Source: Gelatoporia subvermispora B (lineage: Eukaryota > Basidiomycota > Agaricomycetes > Polyporales > Gelatoporiaceae). Taken from it: DNA of 64,000 bases. Shown piece after piece: positions 1 through 11,666 of the stretch; positions within the stretch are counted from its first letter, which is position 1; each line of letters starts with the position of its first letter. Where the stretch lies: assembly GCA_000320605.2 (NCBI GenBank), contig KB445796.1, forward strand, positions 8,916 through 72,915, given 5' to 3'. The notes beneath the pieces were generated by a model. It was not told where the DNA came from and searched no databases. It saw nothing but the letters and a program-made list of their open reading frames with translations. The position numbers and the translations under genes are program-made.

Positions 1-623
1 TGACCAGAATGCGAGTCGCACTCGGGGGCCCGGCGCGCCCTGTGCCATAATGTTGCGTTGCACTATGACCAAAGTATGTTAAATTCAGGTGTGTGCTATA
101 TGCACTTGAATGCTTACATTGCTTGTCCACGTCCCGCACAGCGCGCTCCAGGGAGCTTAGGCCCAGGAGATTTGCGGTATCCATGGCTTCGTGTGGTGAC
201 CGGGGCCCGCTGCGTTCAGGCACATCAACACGGTTTACTGTTGTTGAGTCCCCTGTATTCATTCCGGGCAATCGGAGAGGGGTGAACAGTGCGACGGCAC
301 AAAGAGGGGATGGTGCGTGCGGGTATTGCGTATGCTGATGACTATTTTATGGTGTTTCAGAGCAATTTTGACACGCTGATAGGAACGTCTGTTATCATGC
401 CGTATGGCTCCACATGTCTCCCGGAATTTGCCACGATGCTTACTGTGAGCTTATATATCAGAAGGCAGATTGTGCGCGGGTCATCAGACCGCTGTACACG
501 CCTCGACAGAGAAGCCGCGTCAAGTCTATTCACAATCTCTTTGACGGTGAGACACTCAGCTTTGCAGCGACTCTTTTTCTCACTGATAGTCTTCTGATCC
601 AAATTATTGGCTACATAGGAGTT
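1..623. other. No gene seen
   Basis: I see no gene here. Short open frames occur on both strands, but none has recognisable protein character or convincing splice partners. It is probably the 5' flank of the gene that begins at 624. Confidence 0.5.
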
Positions 624-2823
624 ATGCCTCCGCTGAAATGGGCCAATAAGGAACAAGTTGGTTGGCTCGAGGCACGCATACCTGACTTTCGGGCGCACCA
701 GGCAGATCGAAATGTCCCGAAGTTCTGGCCGTGCGTCTATAACGCTTGGTTTGCTCAGTTTCCAGAATGGGACGCTGTCTTTGGAGACGATCCGCCAACA
801 TTGCCGTTGACTCAGGAGCAGCAGGATCGATATGGTGCTGCAATCTTGAAGAGGCGACAGGTGTGTTGTCTGACGCATAGACTTCCGAATACGTTTGCTG
901 ATATGCTGAGAAGCGAATATACAATTGGTTCAATAATTACCAGGGCGATCATGGTCGTAAAGCTATGCAAATTCGACCTTTGACCACTTACATGGTGGAT
1001 ACGTGCTTGAAGCCTCGAGGGCAGCGAATCCTGCAGCTGTCTGAGTACTACTCACAGGCATTCTACCGAGACAAGCTTCGAGAGGATGTGAATGCCGAAG
1101 TCGCATCATGTCTCGTGCGTGGTGAGAAGCCATGTCGTATTTCGATCGCAAAGCGGCTGGCACGTGAGGGCTTCGAGAACGAGTCCGATGAGGTTAAGCA
1201 GCAGATAATTGCACAGAGAGATCAGGACATGGAGTTCAACGTGTCATTGAAAGGAAAGTCGAAGGACAGCAATACTTTTGAAGCTAGTCCAACTCCGGAA
1301 AGCTATCAACGGTAACATGATCACTGCGTAATTCGGGCACTGCTTATATTTGCCATCCGCAGCTGCATCGACGACATGCCGACAATCGTCAGGCAATTGA
1401 TCACTGAACTAGCTCGTCGAACGGGCTGGTGTTTCACAGTGTGGGCTGGCGGCCCTCAGCCGAGCAACGGCGGAACTGTGGAGAGCATCACGTGTGTGAG
1501 ACTTACGCCGTGATAAATTTCACTTCTGATCTATTGTTCTGTTTTCAGCATGCATAGCGGCTCTGGCGAAGCTGGCCATGACTTCGGCCAGGCAAACCCG
1601 TTGTTGAAGAAGATCGCCATCAAACCTTACCTCGCATTCCTCAAGTCGGTATATCGTATGTTTACAATTAATTCCCAAATTAATCGCATCATACTCACAC
1701 ACCTCCGCAGCGAAGCGTGTCTGCGATGCCCGTGCTCTCCAGAGAACGCAGGGACGTAGTCATCCAGCCCAAGCTTCGGAGAACGCGATCGCCAGTTCGT
1801 CTCAAGCACCCACACCTATCGTCGCGGAAACTACATCTGGTCTAGACTTCTCTAACATTCCTTCTGTCAATGTCGCCATGCTCCCCAATGTTCCCTCCGA
1901 CATTCCCAGCGTCAATGTCACCGCTCTTCCCGAGGTTCTCCTGCCGGCTCCACTTCTGTCTGCTTCGTCAGATGTCCAGCCGTTCAATAGCTCGAATGTG
2001 ACATTGAATGGCTTACCCTCCGTCAATGGATCTCTGATCCCTACATCGACGCCATTCAGTTATGGTATGCAGTCTATCGGTGAAAACATATCTGATGCAA
2101 GCATCGCCTCCGGCCCTCCGGCACTAGGATTTCCGCGCCTTTCAGGCACGCCGATCCTGGACGAGCCTGCTTTCGCGATGCCGTATTCATCATCCCACAC
2201 TGCAATGTCATCTGACGTTTTTGAGAGTCAGGGCAGCTCCACCCTCACCTCCTCGGCTTCTACGTTCCCCGCTCACTTCGACCTCACCCAATTTGGGTTT
2301 CCGTTCACTGACCCCAACATGTTCATGCTGCCGTCAAGCACCGACGACCTCACATTGTTATTTGACGACATACCAGATTCAGATGCTATGTCGATACATT
2401 CGGACATCGACTCGGGTTATTCTAGCAACTTCGACGGTCTTGACGAGTGTCTCAGCTTGTTCGACGCCGCCGATGTGCTCTCGAACGACTATGTCCTTCA
2501 AGATACAAGCAACAACCTAGTCAATGGCAATAATCCAGCGGAAGAAGATCCTTCCACTCACATGATCGGTCCCGAAATCGTCCATTCCGAGCATCATCTG
2601 ACTGAGGCTGGCCGCCCGAGGCGTACGAGGAAACCGCCTCGTCGTGCTGATGAAGATGTCTCGCTTGCATCTGCTTCTCGATCCTCCCGAAAGAGACAGA
2701 CGGCGGACAAGGAAAACGAGCCGTGAGTCCTCAGTTAATCGCACTATTTGCATCTCTCACCACGAGTATACTTGCAGTTCTATGACAGTTGGTCAGTCTC
2801 GCAAAAGGCAAAAGGTTGTCTGA
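624..2823 (+). CDS. Conserved agaricomycete protein of unknown function, probably nuclear
   Basis: I cannot name a function. Six exons join with consistent phase: 624-860, 911-1311, 1363-1491, 1549-1655, 1711-2722 and 2778-2823, giving about 643 residues. The start ATG at 624 opens a block rich in Trp and charged residues (MPPLKWANKEQVGWLEARIP). Exon 2 begins KRIYNWFNNYQGDHGRKA. This N-terminal layout is one I recall from lineage-specific agaricomycete hypothetical proteins. The middle, roughly residues 260-560, is low-complexity and rich in Pro, Ser and Asp. The C terminus is strongly basic (RPRRTRKPPRR, then SRKRQKVV at the end), which looks like nuclear localisation signals. The combination of an N-terminal conserved domain, an acidic Ser/Pro linker and a basic tail would suit a chromatin or transcription factor, but that is inference. 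A domesticated transposon origin is another possibility. The reading frame is intact, so it is probably a live gene. Confidence 0.8.
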
Positions 2824-3322
2824 AGGCATACCTTACTCGCTGTGGACGCTGTTCTCACTCACGAAGGTTGAGGGTCGGGGATCTCGGTATGGACTAGTTG
2901 GTATTGCGCCGGATGTGTTGTGTCGCGCGGGTCGACGGGCTGCAATCGATGTATCGATGTGTTGGTGTAGTCGGTCGCCGGAGTCGTATTGACAGTAATG
3001 AGCCCAAGTGTGAGTGAGCATTGTTGTATGTCTGCCGGATATGACATGGGTCGAGGGGCGCGCAATCCGTGCGACCGAGGAGACGCTGGACGCTCCGGCC
3101 AAGCGGCACATGAGCCTCAGTGGATGAGGCATATGCAAACGCAGCCTGCTTTGGACACGGACTTATATACCGTCGGCGCAGTGCCAAACGCGCAGCATCG
3201 TTGGACTTGGCGCTGATATATCATGATATATCATACTGTCACCAAGATAGCGCGGGTCGCGCTAGTCTGTACTTCTGCATCACCTGCACTCCTGCCATTT
3301 CTGTACGAGGCTTCGATATAGG

Positions 3323-3343
3323 TTCCTGATTGCGCATCAGGAA
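3323..3343. repeat. Perfect short inverted repeat (hairpin)
   Basis: TTCCTGAT and ATCAGGAA form an eight-base stem around the five-base loop TGCGC. It lies immediately before the CAGAC-rich patch. The role is unknown. Confidence 0.6.
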
Positions 3344-3355
3344 AGTGTCCAGTTG

Positions 3356-3496
3356 GTCTGACACGTCTTAAAGGTCTGGATCAGACATACTCAGACAACA
3401 AGTGGACCAGACACTGTTGTCTGAATCCATCAGGTTCATTTCTGAATCAGACGGTCAATGTCTTATTCAGACAAACTCAGACACCATCCAGACACC
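3356..3496. repeat. Cluster of CAGAC / GTCTG motifs
   Basis: Within about 140 bp the pentamer CAGAC or its complement GTCTG appears roughly ten times in both orientations, often as TCAGACA. Spacing is irregular, so it is not a simple tandem repeat. One more GTCTGAA lies near 3600. It may be a decayed satellite or a cluster of protein-binding sites; the sequence alone does not decide. Confidence 0.6.
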
Positions 3497-5532
3497 GCTC
3501 AGGCTGTCGTCAGAATGTCGACAAAATTCAAATATATTATGACTACTGTAATGGTAAATACAGCTGTAACCGTCACACTTGTGAAGAGGCTGGCATAGTG
3601 TCTGAATTGACCGGTACGGGTACATGGGGAATTTGGACGATGCATACCTCGTGAATGCAGATCCTATTGAGAGGGAGTGGGATGGTGACGGCCGGGTGAT
3701 ATCACACGAGGCGCACCAGGAAGTATAAGATTGGGCTCTGGTTCGGCAAGAGAGGCAGGGGAAGAAGTAATAAAGGCATAGAAAGTGTTGAGGACGACTC
3801 ACGGGCAGTGGATTTCTCCGGTGAAAGTATCGAGAAGACTAAGTCGATGTCAGGTGCGGGAGGATCGGATGTGCAGAGTGCAGCGCTAGACTTGGTGTTC
3901 CGGAGTAGACATATGGTGTCTGCGCCAGGCATCGAGGATTGCAACCGAAGGAAAGTCTCTGTATGAGCTAGCAGGAGAGTATGTTAGCGTGATCATTCAA
4001 CATCATTGAAAGACAGCGAAGATAAAATATATCAAAAGCATGCTCCGAGGGTAGGTGCATGCGCCATCTGCATAACCAATGGCTATACGCAGCGGGCGCC
4101 AAGCACGACATACCGTAGACAAATGATGTCTGCGCGGCGAGACACATGTTATAACGAATCAACGCCGCAATGACACTCGCAATCAGTTATGCAAGGCACA
4201 TTACCAAGGCGGTATGATCCTGAGGAGGCGTGTGTCTTCCAATCTACCCCACTCGGCCCAAACTTGATGTCCCCTTGCAGTCTGCTGTACACCTCGGCAA
4301 AGGTCCCGCAGGTGCATTGCCGACACACCCAGACTACCAGTTGTCAGTTGCACTGGACAGTGGAGACCATAACCGTTCTCTAGGAACGCCGGACTCATCG
4401 TAGATTCAATGCCCAGAGTCCTTATGCCTTCCAACCCGCTACTGCTTGCCCAGTTGCGCAGGAGCACAAGCATCACCCATGGCACCCTATCAGAAGGCAA
4501 TGCACTCACTAGGCGGCACATGAAAGCTAGACTGTGGAACAAAACATTTGTGCCTCATGAGTAGGACCAATGGAGGAGTGCGAAGGCAAACGAGAACGGA
4601 TGAGAGAGAAGTGAAAAGAATTCTGGCCTGGGAGATCGTGGGAATGTTTTGCTGTCATTCAACGCAATCACGTGATATGCGGACTTAGGGATAAATCAAG
4701 TATTTTACTACATTACGGGCTGGTGCAACGACATTATTCCGCGTGAAAATGTTTCTCAAATACTCTGGTCACATTTTAGGCAGCAAAATCTATGGCTACA
4801 CCGAGAATCATATCAATTCGATAAAGTGCCCAAGACTATAGGACATAACGGAAAGAGGCCAAGATGGGCGTCTTCGACCCACAAAGCCGCGTCTTTCCCG
4901 CACGAGGCAAAATTGAGCCAGCACTGTAGCGGACCACTGTCTGTGGCGTGAACCCTGCGCATCCATCCATCCAGCATTCCCGCTATACAAAGCATAAATG
5001 GCGAATATGTGGATAGCAATAAACGGCACGGGTGCGTGTCGAACGATGGCGCTCCATCATGAAGAAGCGCCCAAGACTCTCCAGACTGAACTCAGACCCC
5101 CAGGGCACCTTCAGGCAAATTCACAGGCAGTACTGGCATTTTGATGTATCATAGGACGATAAACAACACATGGATGCGATGTATCAAGTACGACGATCAT
5201 CACTTTGGCGCCCTGATATATCAACAGTGATCTTTGCACACTGAGGCCAGGTGTGGGTAACATTCTGTGGAAGAATGCAATAGTGCTCATCGGATAAAGC
5301 CAAGTCCACGTTTTCAATTTATCGATTGACATTTTCTACGCAGAACTCGCTTACCTCATGCTGTTGCTTTCGAGGCTGTACTACCATTGGCACGCTGCAC
5401 CTGCCGACAATCACTCCCAGCAATCGCGTGTTGTGTACTTGACCGCAGCTATCTGCTGCTCAGGAGACATCCCAAGGTCACAATCCACAAGCAGCTTAAC
5501 GTCTGCCAACCTGGTCGGATATAGTATTGTCC

Positions 5533-6240
5533 ATGAAGCTGCTGAAAATCAAAAGCCGTGATGTCGTCTCAGGCATCAGAACTGGAGTCCATATTGCAGA
5601 TGTATTTGCGCAATGTGCACCTATCTGGGAGCTTCAGAGTATTACCAAGACTGCATGCAAGATTGTCGAACACTGCGAGGTAAATTTCGTGTATATGCAT
5701 ACGAGTCCACGTGCCCAGCTGACTGGAAATATCAATCTACTCGCAGAGTATGCAAGATAACAAAAAGCAAGCGATAGATCTTGCAGGTCATGCGAGCAAT
5801 ATACGCAATGTACTAGACGAATGTGTTGATTCCACGTTGGAGGAGTGCGCGGATGAAGGTTTCCGAAGGGGTCTAATTAACCTTGCAGAGTACGTCCAGA
5901 AACTAGGGCTTCAATAGCCCGGATGTACCTGAGTTGCTATATGCAGGGTCCTCCGAGGTGTTGAAACTGGATTTCTCGCATAGCTGCCACGAGCAAGCTG
6001 AAGAGGTTCATTAATGTTCAAAGTCATGCCAAGACTCTCAAGCGCTACAGTGAACAACTAAAGGACGCCCTCGACGTGTTCCAGGTCAGTTGTCTGACTA
6101 TCTTCATAGGTCATTGTGCTTACTTTGCTCGCTCATAGATTAGAAACAGCTTGGGCCTCCGCGGTGATCTAGCGCGTTCTCGTTCGGATACCAAAGCTAC
6201 CTTACATATGGTCCAGTTTGTGGGCGAGTACCATTCAAGT
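5533..6240 (+). pseudogene. NLR N-terminal domain relic
   Basis: The pieces resemble the helical N-terminal domain of agaricomycete NACHT-type NLR proteins. A first exon from the ATG at 5533 reads on to KIVEHCE near 5678. A plausible intron follows, then SMQDNKKQAIDLAGHASNIR from 5747, and near 6000-6073 SKLKRFINVQSHAKTLKRYS, leading to QLKDALDVFQ and, after another intron, IRNSLGLRGDLA near 6140. The last blocks match the family pattern of a long basic helix followed by a short segment ending in FQ. The blocks cannot be joined in one frame: around 5955-5985 the frame shifts between GVETGF and the following WISRIAATSK, and stops interrupt the sequence. No Walker A or NACHT domain follows; the sequence loses coding character and then meets the MITE-like element at 6699. 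I read it as a truncated, frameshifted remnant. Confidence 0.55.
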
Positions 6241-6698
6241 AGAGTGGACATCTGAGTACGTGTATTGATGGACTTGCTTAGATGAACAATTGGCAGCAGG
6301 GCTAGATAACTTTGGGGTGCCACGCTCTGAGGAGATGAATTCGAGGCAAGCCAAGAATGGTATATATCAAGGTAAGGATTCATCTGCGTATATTCTTACT
6401 ATTCATGGATGGCCGGCCCTTACATACTGTTCCAAGGTACAGTTCTGAGCAGACCCTTGGACAACGAATTCGAACATATGTATCAAATCCTGCAGACCCG
6501 ACGTAAGCACTTCATTCACTGTACCTTTGAATCTGCAAGGGCACTCTCAACCGGTAGTTGATGTGATTGTCGTGAAATATAGATAATAGCGATATCTCAC
6601 GTCGACCCTTGGCTGTCCTTTTTTTTTATACAAGCACATGACTGAATCCCGCCGGATGTGCCCCTAAGGCGTGTCTCAATCGGTGTAGGTGTTTACTA
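6241..6698. other. No gene seen
   Basis: This is the decayed 3' flank of the NLR relic. I see no further domain here. An eight-base T run lies near 6620. Confidence 0.4.
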
Positions 6699-6862
6699 CA
6701 GCGAGTTCCATTTCAATAGGGACTTTTGGAAAAAAACAGCTTGATGTCACGTGCTGATGCCGCAGCACAATCTAACTTTCCAGCGAGTTCCATTTCAATA
6801 GGGACTTTTGGAAAAAAACAGCTTGATGTCACGTGCTGATGCCGCAGCACAATCTAACTTTC
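6699..6862. repeat. Perfect 82 bp tandem duplication of the left element end
   Basis: Positions 6699-6780 and 6781-6862 are identical over 82 bases, including the run of seven A. The perfect identity implies a recent duplication or slippage, or an assembly artefact. The unit contains the left terminal inverted repeat of the MITE-like element and a CACGTG hexamer. Confidence 0.9.
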
Positions 6863-7244
6863 ACAGGAAACCGGAGGAGATATGATCGTCACAGCTCCAC
6901 TGAATATTCAGAATCCCGACCGTGTCGCACTGTGGCGACCGGATTTCTACTCATAGCTCAGTCTCTGAAATGCGGTTTGCGAGAGTACCATTAGAAGTCA
7001 CGCAGACTACCCGTGGACCATATGTCGAGAGCATACACTCGGGACAAGGCTATTGAGACGAGCAGTCGCTCTTGGACCCCGGCTAGATGTCTAGGCGTCT
7101 CGATGTGGGGTTGCGAAGCAAATTCTAGCACATCGAGACATCCTTCGCCCAATCTCGTCACCTGATGTTTGATTTGCTCCGAAAGTAAACAGGTGTGCCT
7201 GAAGGTAAGATTTCGAAAAGTCTCTATTGAAATGGAACTCGCTG
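6699..7244. mobile_element. MITE-like element with terminal inverted repeats
   Basis: The left end begins CAGCGAGTTCCATTTCAATA at 6699, and the right end is its near-exact inverse complement, ending GGAACTCGCTG at 7244. The inverted match runs about 31 bases with one or two differences. Both ends are flanked outside by TA (6697-6698 and 7245-7246), which fits the TA target-site duplication used by Tc1/mariner-type transposases. The 546 bp interior has no transposase reading frame, so this would be a non-autonomous element. The left end is duplicated in tandem (listed separately), so the ancestral length was probably about 464 bp. Confidence 0.65.
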
Positions 7245-7522
7245 TAAATGGGAGGTGGATAATTCTCGATATCGACTGTCATGTGACTTTTCTATGCCAT
7301 GCGCATCCCTCTATTATCGGCTTTGTCAAACAGTCTCACGTGGATACCCGGGAAGATATCGACTCGAGTTCTGTACAATGTCAACGCGTTGTCTGACCGC
7401 AGTGCATTGTGATGCAGTACAGCGTACATAGCACATCGTGATGACAAAGAATGATTATGTTACAAGACAATGTCTACTACATTCTTCTCGATCTTCTCCT
7501 TGTCGCGCTATCGCAGTGCCTT

Positions 7523-9183
7523 TTATCCAGACTGATATACAGCGGGACCGGCAACAACGTGCTGGTTGAGCTGTGACAGGTTGTACGGCGTCACAAACAG
7601 GTCACTGTCCGTGATGGCAATGAACATCGTGCTGTTAATAAGTGGCGCGGAATTGTTGCCGAAGACGTTGCCACCGGGCTGCTGCGTGAGCCCAGAATTG
7701 CCACTGATGTTCGTTAACGGCGTGTATGTCGTGTTCAGCTGCGAAATCCAAGCGACGAACTAGAGGAAGGTCAATAAACAAGAGGAAGAAGATGAAGATA
7801 ATCGAAACATACCGCAGGGGAGCCAGCAGTGGAGTTAGTGGAGTAAGAGCCGTTCGGGCCGACGGATTGGCCCGGCGAGTCCCAAGTGAGGTTGAGAATC
7901 GTGCCTGGCGTCGAGAGTGCCGTGCGGTTCGTCGATATAGCCGCTATTGAATTATTGAAAGTGCCGTTCGCAGCAGGGATGATCGTCCCATTGGGGTTGT
8001 TCTAATGTCAGAACCGTGAGCAGTCTCTTGGTATGAGGATACCTCGTAAACACACCTGGATGTACAGCGCGGGGAAGCTCTGCCACTCAACGCGTGGGGA
8101 GTCCGCGGGGCACGAGGTGATGTACGGTGCGAGAAGCGTCCACTGCATGCTCTGCGTGATGGATGGGATGAACCACTCAGGCATCGGGAAAAGGCCCTCG
8201 AACTGCCGGAAGATCAGTTGCTGCCGCGCCTCTGTCGTAATCGCCTGCGTGATCAAGCTCGCTGACGCCTGCGAGTCGAGGTGCGGGATGAAGCCATACG
8301 TGCCGGACTCTCCGAAGCGGGTTAACTAGAGTGTAATGAGCGAGGAAGTAGACCTGGTCAAGACAGTGACGTACCTTCTGGCAGAAGTCAATGAACTCGC
8401 GGACGGTCTGGAAGGGGTAAGAGTAGCTGCACGACTTCGTCGCATTGAGACCCGCAGCTGGAAGCGCATGAGTAAGCAGTGTAGCTGGGCCGTGAAGGAT
8501 CAGACATACCTTCGATCATGTTCGTGAACATGGTAGCATGGCCAACCTCCTGATCAGCCATGAACTCAATGAGGAACATGTCCTCTGGCGTGAGGCCCGC
8601 ATCGGCGAACTCCTGCTCCGAGAAGCGCGCGAGACCGTTATGGAATAAATCAAGCTCAATCAGCTCTTGATGGAGGCCGAGCAGCTGAGGAAAAAAAATG
8701 GATTGTCAGCATGCACCCTCGGCGGGGTTGACGGTGTAAACATACCATGGACTGATAGTCAAAGTCCGACAGTGGCTCATACACCGGTGTCACATTGAGT
8801 CCGATCCCGCCTAAGGGTCCCGGGGGCAGCGCGACGCCCGATATAGTGGGGCTCGGGGTGGTGAACGAATCTGTCGGGCTCGCTGAGGCAGAGGCAGATC
8901 CCGAGGAGGAGGGCCCGACGCTAGAGGTGGAGGCGGAGATGGCAGAGCTGGAGGCAGAGCTGGACGTCAAGGCGGAGGAGGACCCGGCGGTGGATACAGA
9001 AGTGGAGGCAGAGCTGGACGATGAACTAGAAGCAGAGGGAGACGAAGCCCCGGAGGCGGAGGACACAGCGTTCACTGCGCCATCACCAGCCCAGCGGGCC
9101 TGGAGCTCAGGAGCGAATGCGGGCACTGCGCCAGCCACTCTGGCGAAGGCAGCGGAGAGAAGTGGTAACGCGAGCACGTACAT
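7523..9183 (-). CDS. Secreted ferritin-like domain protein (Rds1-type stress protein)
   Basis: Six exons close in phase on the minus strand: 9183-8746, 8684-8510, 8457-8375, 8325-8056, 8001-7813 and 7759-7523, giving 463 residues. The protein starts MYVLALPLLSAAFARVAGAV, a clear signal peptide. A stretch of about 75 residues rich in Ser, Ala and Thr follows, probably O-glycosylated. The ferritin-like region then contains DYQSMLLGLHQELIELDLFH and EFMADQEVGHATMF, with the Glu and His residues expected in such a helical bundle, then ITTEARQQLIFRQFEG. The C-terminal third has many N-glycosylation sequons and ends without a GPI signal. It resembles fungal stress-response proteins related to Schizosaccharomyces Rds1. 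Metal binding or oxidase activity is family inference. A TATA-like box lies about 48 bp upstream of the ATG. Confidence 0.85.
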
Positions 9184-9230
9184 TGTGTGTGATCCACAAG
9201 GGATCGCCAGTGAAACAGTCGGGAGGTCGT

Positions 9231-9240
9231 CTTATATCAC
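9231..9240 (-). promoter_or_regulatory. TATA-like box of the ferritin-like gene
   Basis: On the minus strand the sequence reads GTGATATAAG, about 48 bp upstream of the ATG at 9183, a position suited to a TATA element with a short 5' leader. Confidence 0.45.
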
Positions 9241-11666
9241 TTTACATCCCGGTAAGGACTGGAACGTGCGTAACCGACTGTGCTAGGACGCAGGATGCGC
9301 GGACATGACGATGGCGATGACGGCAGGGTGGCACGGATGCAGGATGGAGCGCCCGCTGCGCGGCGGACGGATCTGGTTGCCCGTAGTACCCCCAAATTTG
9401 CCTCCGCCACGAGAATCAAAGGCCTGTTGTTGAGATAGGAGGCTTGAGCAGCCGCGGTGTCAAACAATGCATGAAGTGGGCGACTAGCTGTCGAACGCAC
9501 CGGGTGTTTGCAAGCACCTCTGCGAGACCGTGCTATGGCAAATGTGCTGCATTACGTATGGAAGAGATGTTTCATATTGTGTGGGGTATAGCCACTGGGA
9601 TGTGGCATGGTCTAGCTGCCGGCGCAAAGCTCTTGCTCTCCTGCGGATGTGGGCTTGCGGTGCCGATGCGGCGCCCGTCTTGTTGTCAGTGGGGGAATGT
9701 ATAGCCCATAACCACAGAGTATGGATGTTCCTTTACTCAGTCGCCAACAGGCTGCAGATGTACAATTAGCGGAAGCAAGTGACTCTTTGGTTATGTTCGT
9801 CAGCTGCAACCAGCGCGGGCGCTTCAGCCACAGCCAGCGGGAGAATACATATAGGCGCCCAGTGTGCGACTCCGATGACGTCACGCTGCACCCTCGTCTC
9901 ACGTGAGTCCGCACACTCAGCTGTAGGCCGGATGAACCGTACGGGTCCAAGAAAACCGTGGCTGAGGATTACTGTCCGCAATTCAGCTGCGAGAAGATCC
10001 AAGTAGATAGTCCAAGGTCGAGTCAAGTTGTAGGTGTGTGTCCTCCAAGAGCTCTCTACTCAAGGCAACGTGGATAACACAAGGTGGTCATGCGAGATCT
10101 GGATGAAAATGCACTCACTGAAGCACCTCAAAGATTTTCATGGTCGCATGTCCCGCCTGCCATTGATGGTGCGCTGTTACTCGCGGATGGTTTGACCACA
10201 TCATTGCGAAGTCCAAGAGTGTCATCCGCCTCTTGTTGTGAGACCAGCGCCTGGCGCTGAATGAGGTAGCACTCCTATGTTTTGAGCGTGTTATACTATA
10301 TTCAGGAAACAGTCGAAGGTAAAGACGTAAGCATGGGGAATGCACCGGGCTCAGGCGACCTCTCCTTCTATGTATAGTCTGGGGGATTTATGCAGAGGAC
10401 AAGACTGTTCTGGTCCCCGAGGCACATACACGAGTGCATGAGTGCTCAGTTGCACGGCGCGACGCCCCGAGCACCCCGCAATTCAATTTGCTCGGGTGGA
10501 GGTAGTCGCATGCGTGTTACGCAGTTCATGTTGATTGGCAACTTTGAGCAAATATTGAATTACCCCGAGAAGCATACAGATGGCAGAGGACACCCATACC
10601 GCTCGAGGTCGATAGAAGAACAGGCCGGCAGGGTCGATGGTCTCGATCGCATGCGGTATGAAGTCCTTGCATATGCAGGTGTTCATATTGCCTCAGACTT
10701 CATAGACAATGAAAACGAGTTTTGGAGGAGCAAGACCACCACGGGAAGCCACGAGACTGCCTTTGGATGAAAGTTCAAGGCAAGATGGTACAACGCTGCT
10801 GCCACGTGACTCTGCGTGTCTAGCCTTTGCGTGGGAGCCAGAATGAACGCGTTGTGGTCGCTGATAGACGCAGCCCCAGTCCTCGGTCATTTTATTAACT
10901 TGACGGCTTCCTATGCCTCGCTCCACCTATACAGTCCTTCCGTCGAGTTCTATTGCACCGCAAGCACAAGGACACCACTAGGCCGTCATAACGTGGACCT
11001 CCATGTTGCGCCCACGATAGCCATGACCATGGGCCGGACGTATAATCTCAAGGATTCCGACTTAGCACGCCAGTGATTGACAAGTCGACCTCGTCCCGAA
11101 AGCATCCAGGGGTCGTTGTGGCCCTCATAGCGATCATTGTTTTGGAAAGATGACTCAGAGGCAGTAGTTGATGCCAACGAGCCAAAAAAAGTGTATACCG
11201 AATCGAATCTTCCATACTAAAATTCCGAATCTTGCCTCGGAATAGCAATATCGGTCAAACTGCCCCACCCTAAGCCTAGAAATGGCGATGTCTCTCCTAT
11301 GCAACATGGCCTTGAGGAGCCGTCAGCAACATAATTGATTCTTTGTATCGCCCATAAACTCTACACGGATAGTGTTCTCCAAGTCCTTGGAGTTGGTCTC
11401 CGTTCAATGTTCTGGAATTCTTCGACTTGCCCGAACTGTTTGTGGATTAATCTGAAACTGAAATCGACAAAATGACAAGCGTGGAGCCGCTCCAGCCTCC
11501 CTTAGGTCCACTGTGATGTAGGTCTTGACGTCTTACCGCTGTATATGCCATTCGCCTGTCGCCCTGCGCCTTCGGTGGTCTGATCTGGTGCACTCCTGAA
11601 CAAAATACAGCATTTCAGACATACAGGACCCAGTCAAGCAGGCATCGTAGACCTTTATCATCTATC
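9241..11666. other. Gene-poor region
   Basis: About 2.4 kb with no gene I can support. The longest open frames (plus 10390-10770; minus 9612-9950) show no recognisable motif and no convincing splice partners. The final few hundred bases are presumably the promoter of the BTB-like gene at 11667. Confidence 0.5.

Larger units (their letters stand above)
2824..5532. other. Gene-poor region
   Basis: About 2.7 kb with no gene I can support. Short open frames on both strands (for example minus 3702-3944 and minus 4201-4542) lack family resemblance and splice context. The region contains the CAGAC-rich patch and the hairpin listed separately. At 3213-3233 a ten-base AT-rich unit, gatatatcat, occurs twice in tandem and forms a palindrome. 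Confidence 0.5.

Noticed and set aside
357..878. Minus-strand open frame of 173 codons
   Set aside because: It overlaps exon 1 of the gene at 624 and shows no protein features.
8795..9286. Plus-strand acidic open frame of 163 codons
   Set aside because: It is the antisense of the Ser-rich region of the ferritin-like gene; the Glu/Ala/Asp repeats mirror serine and alanine codons.
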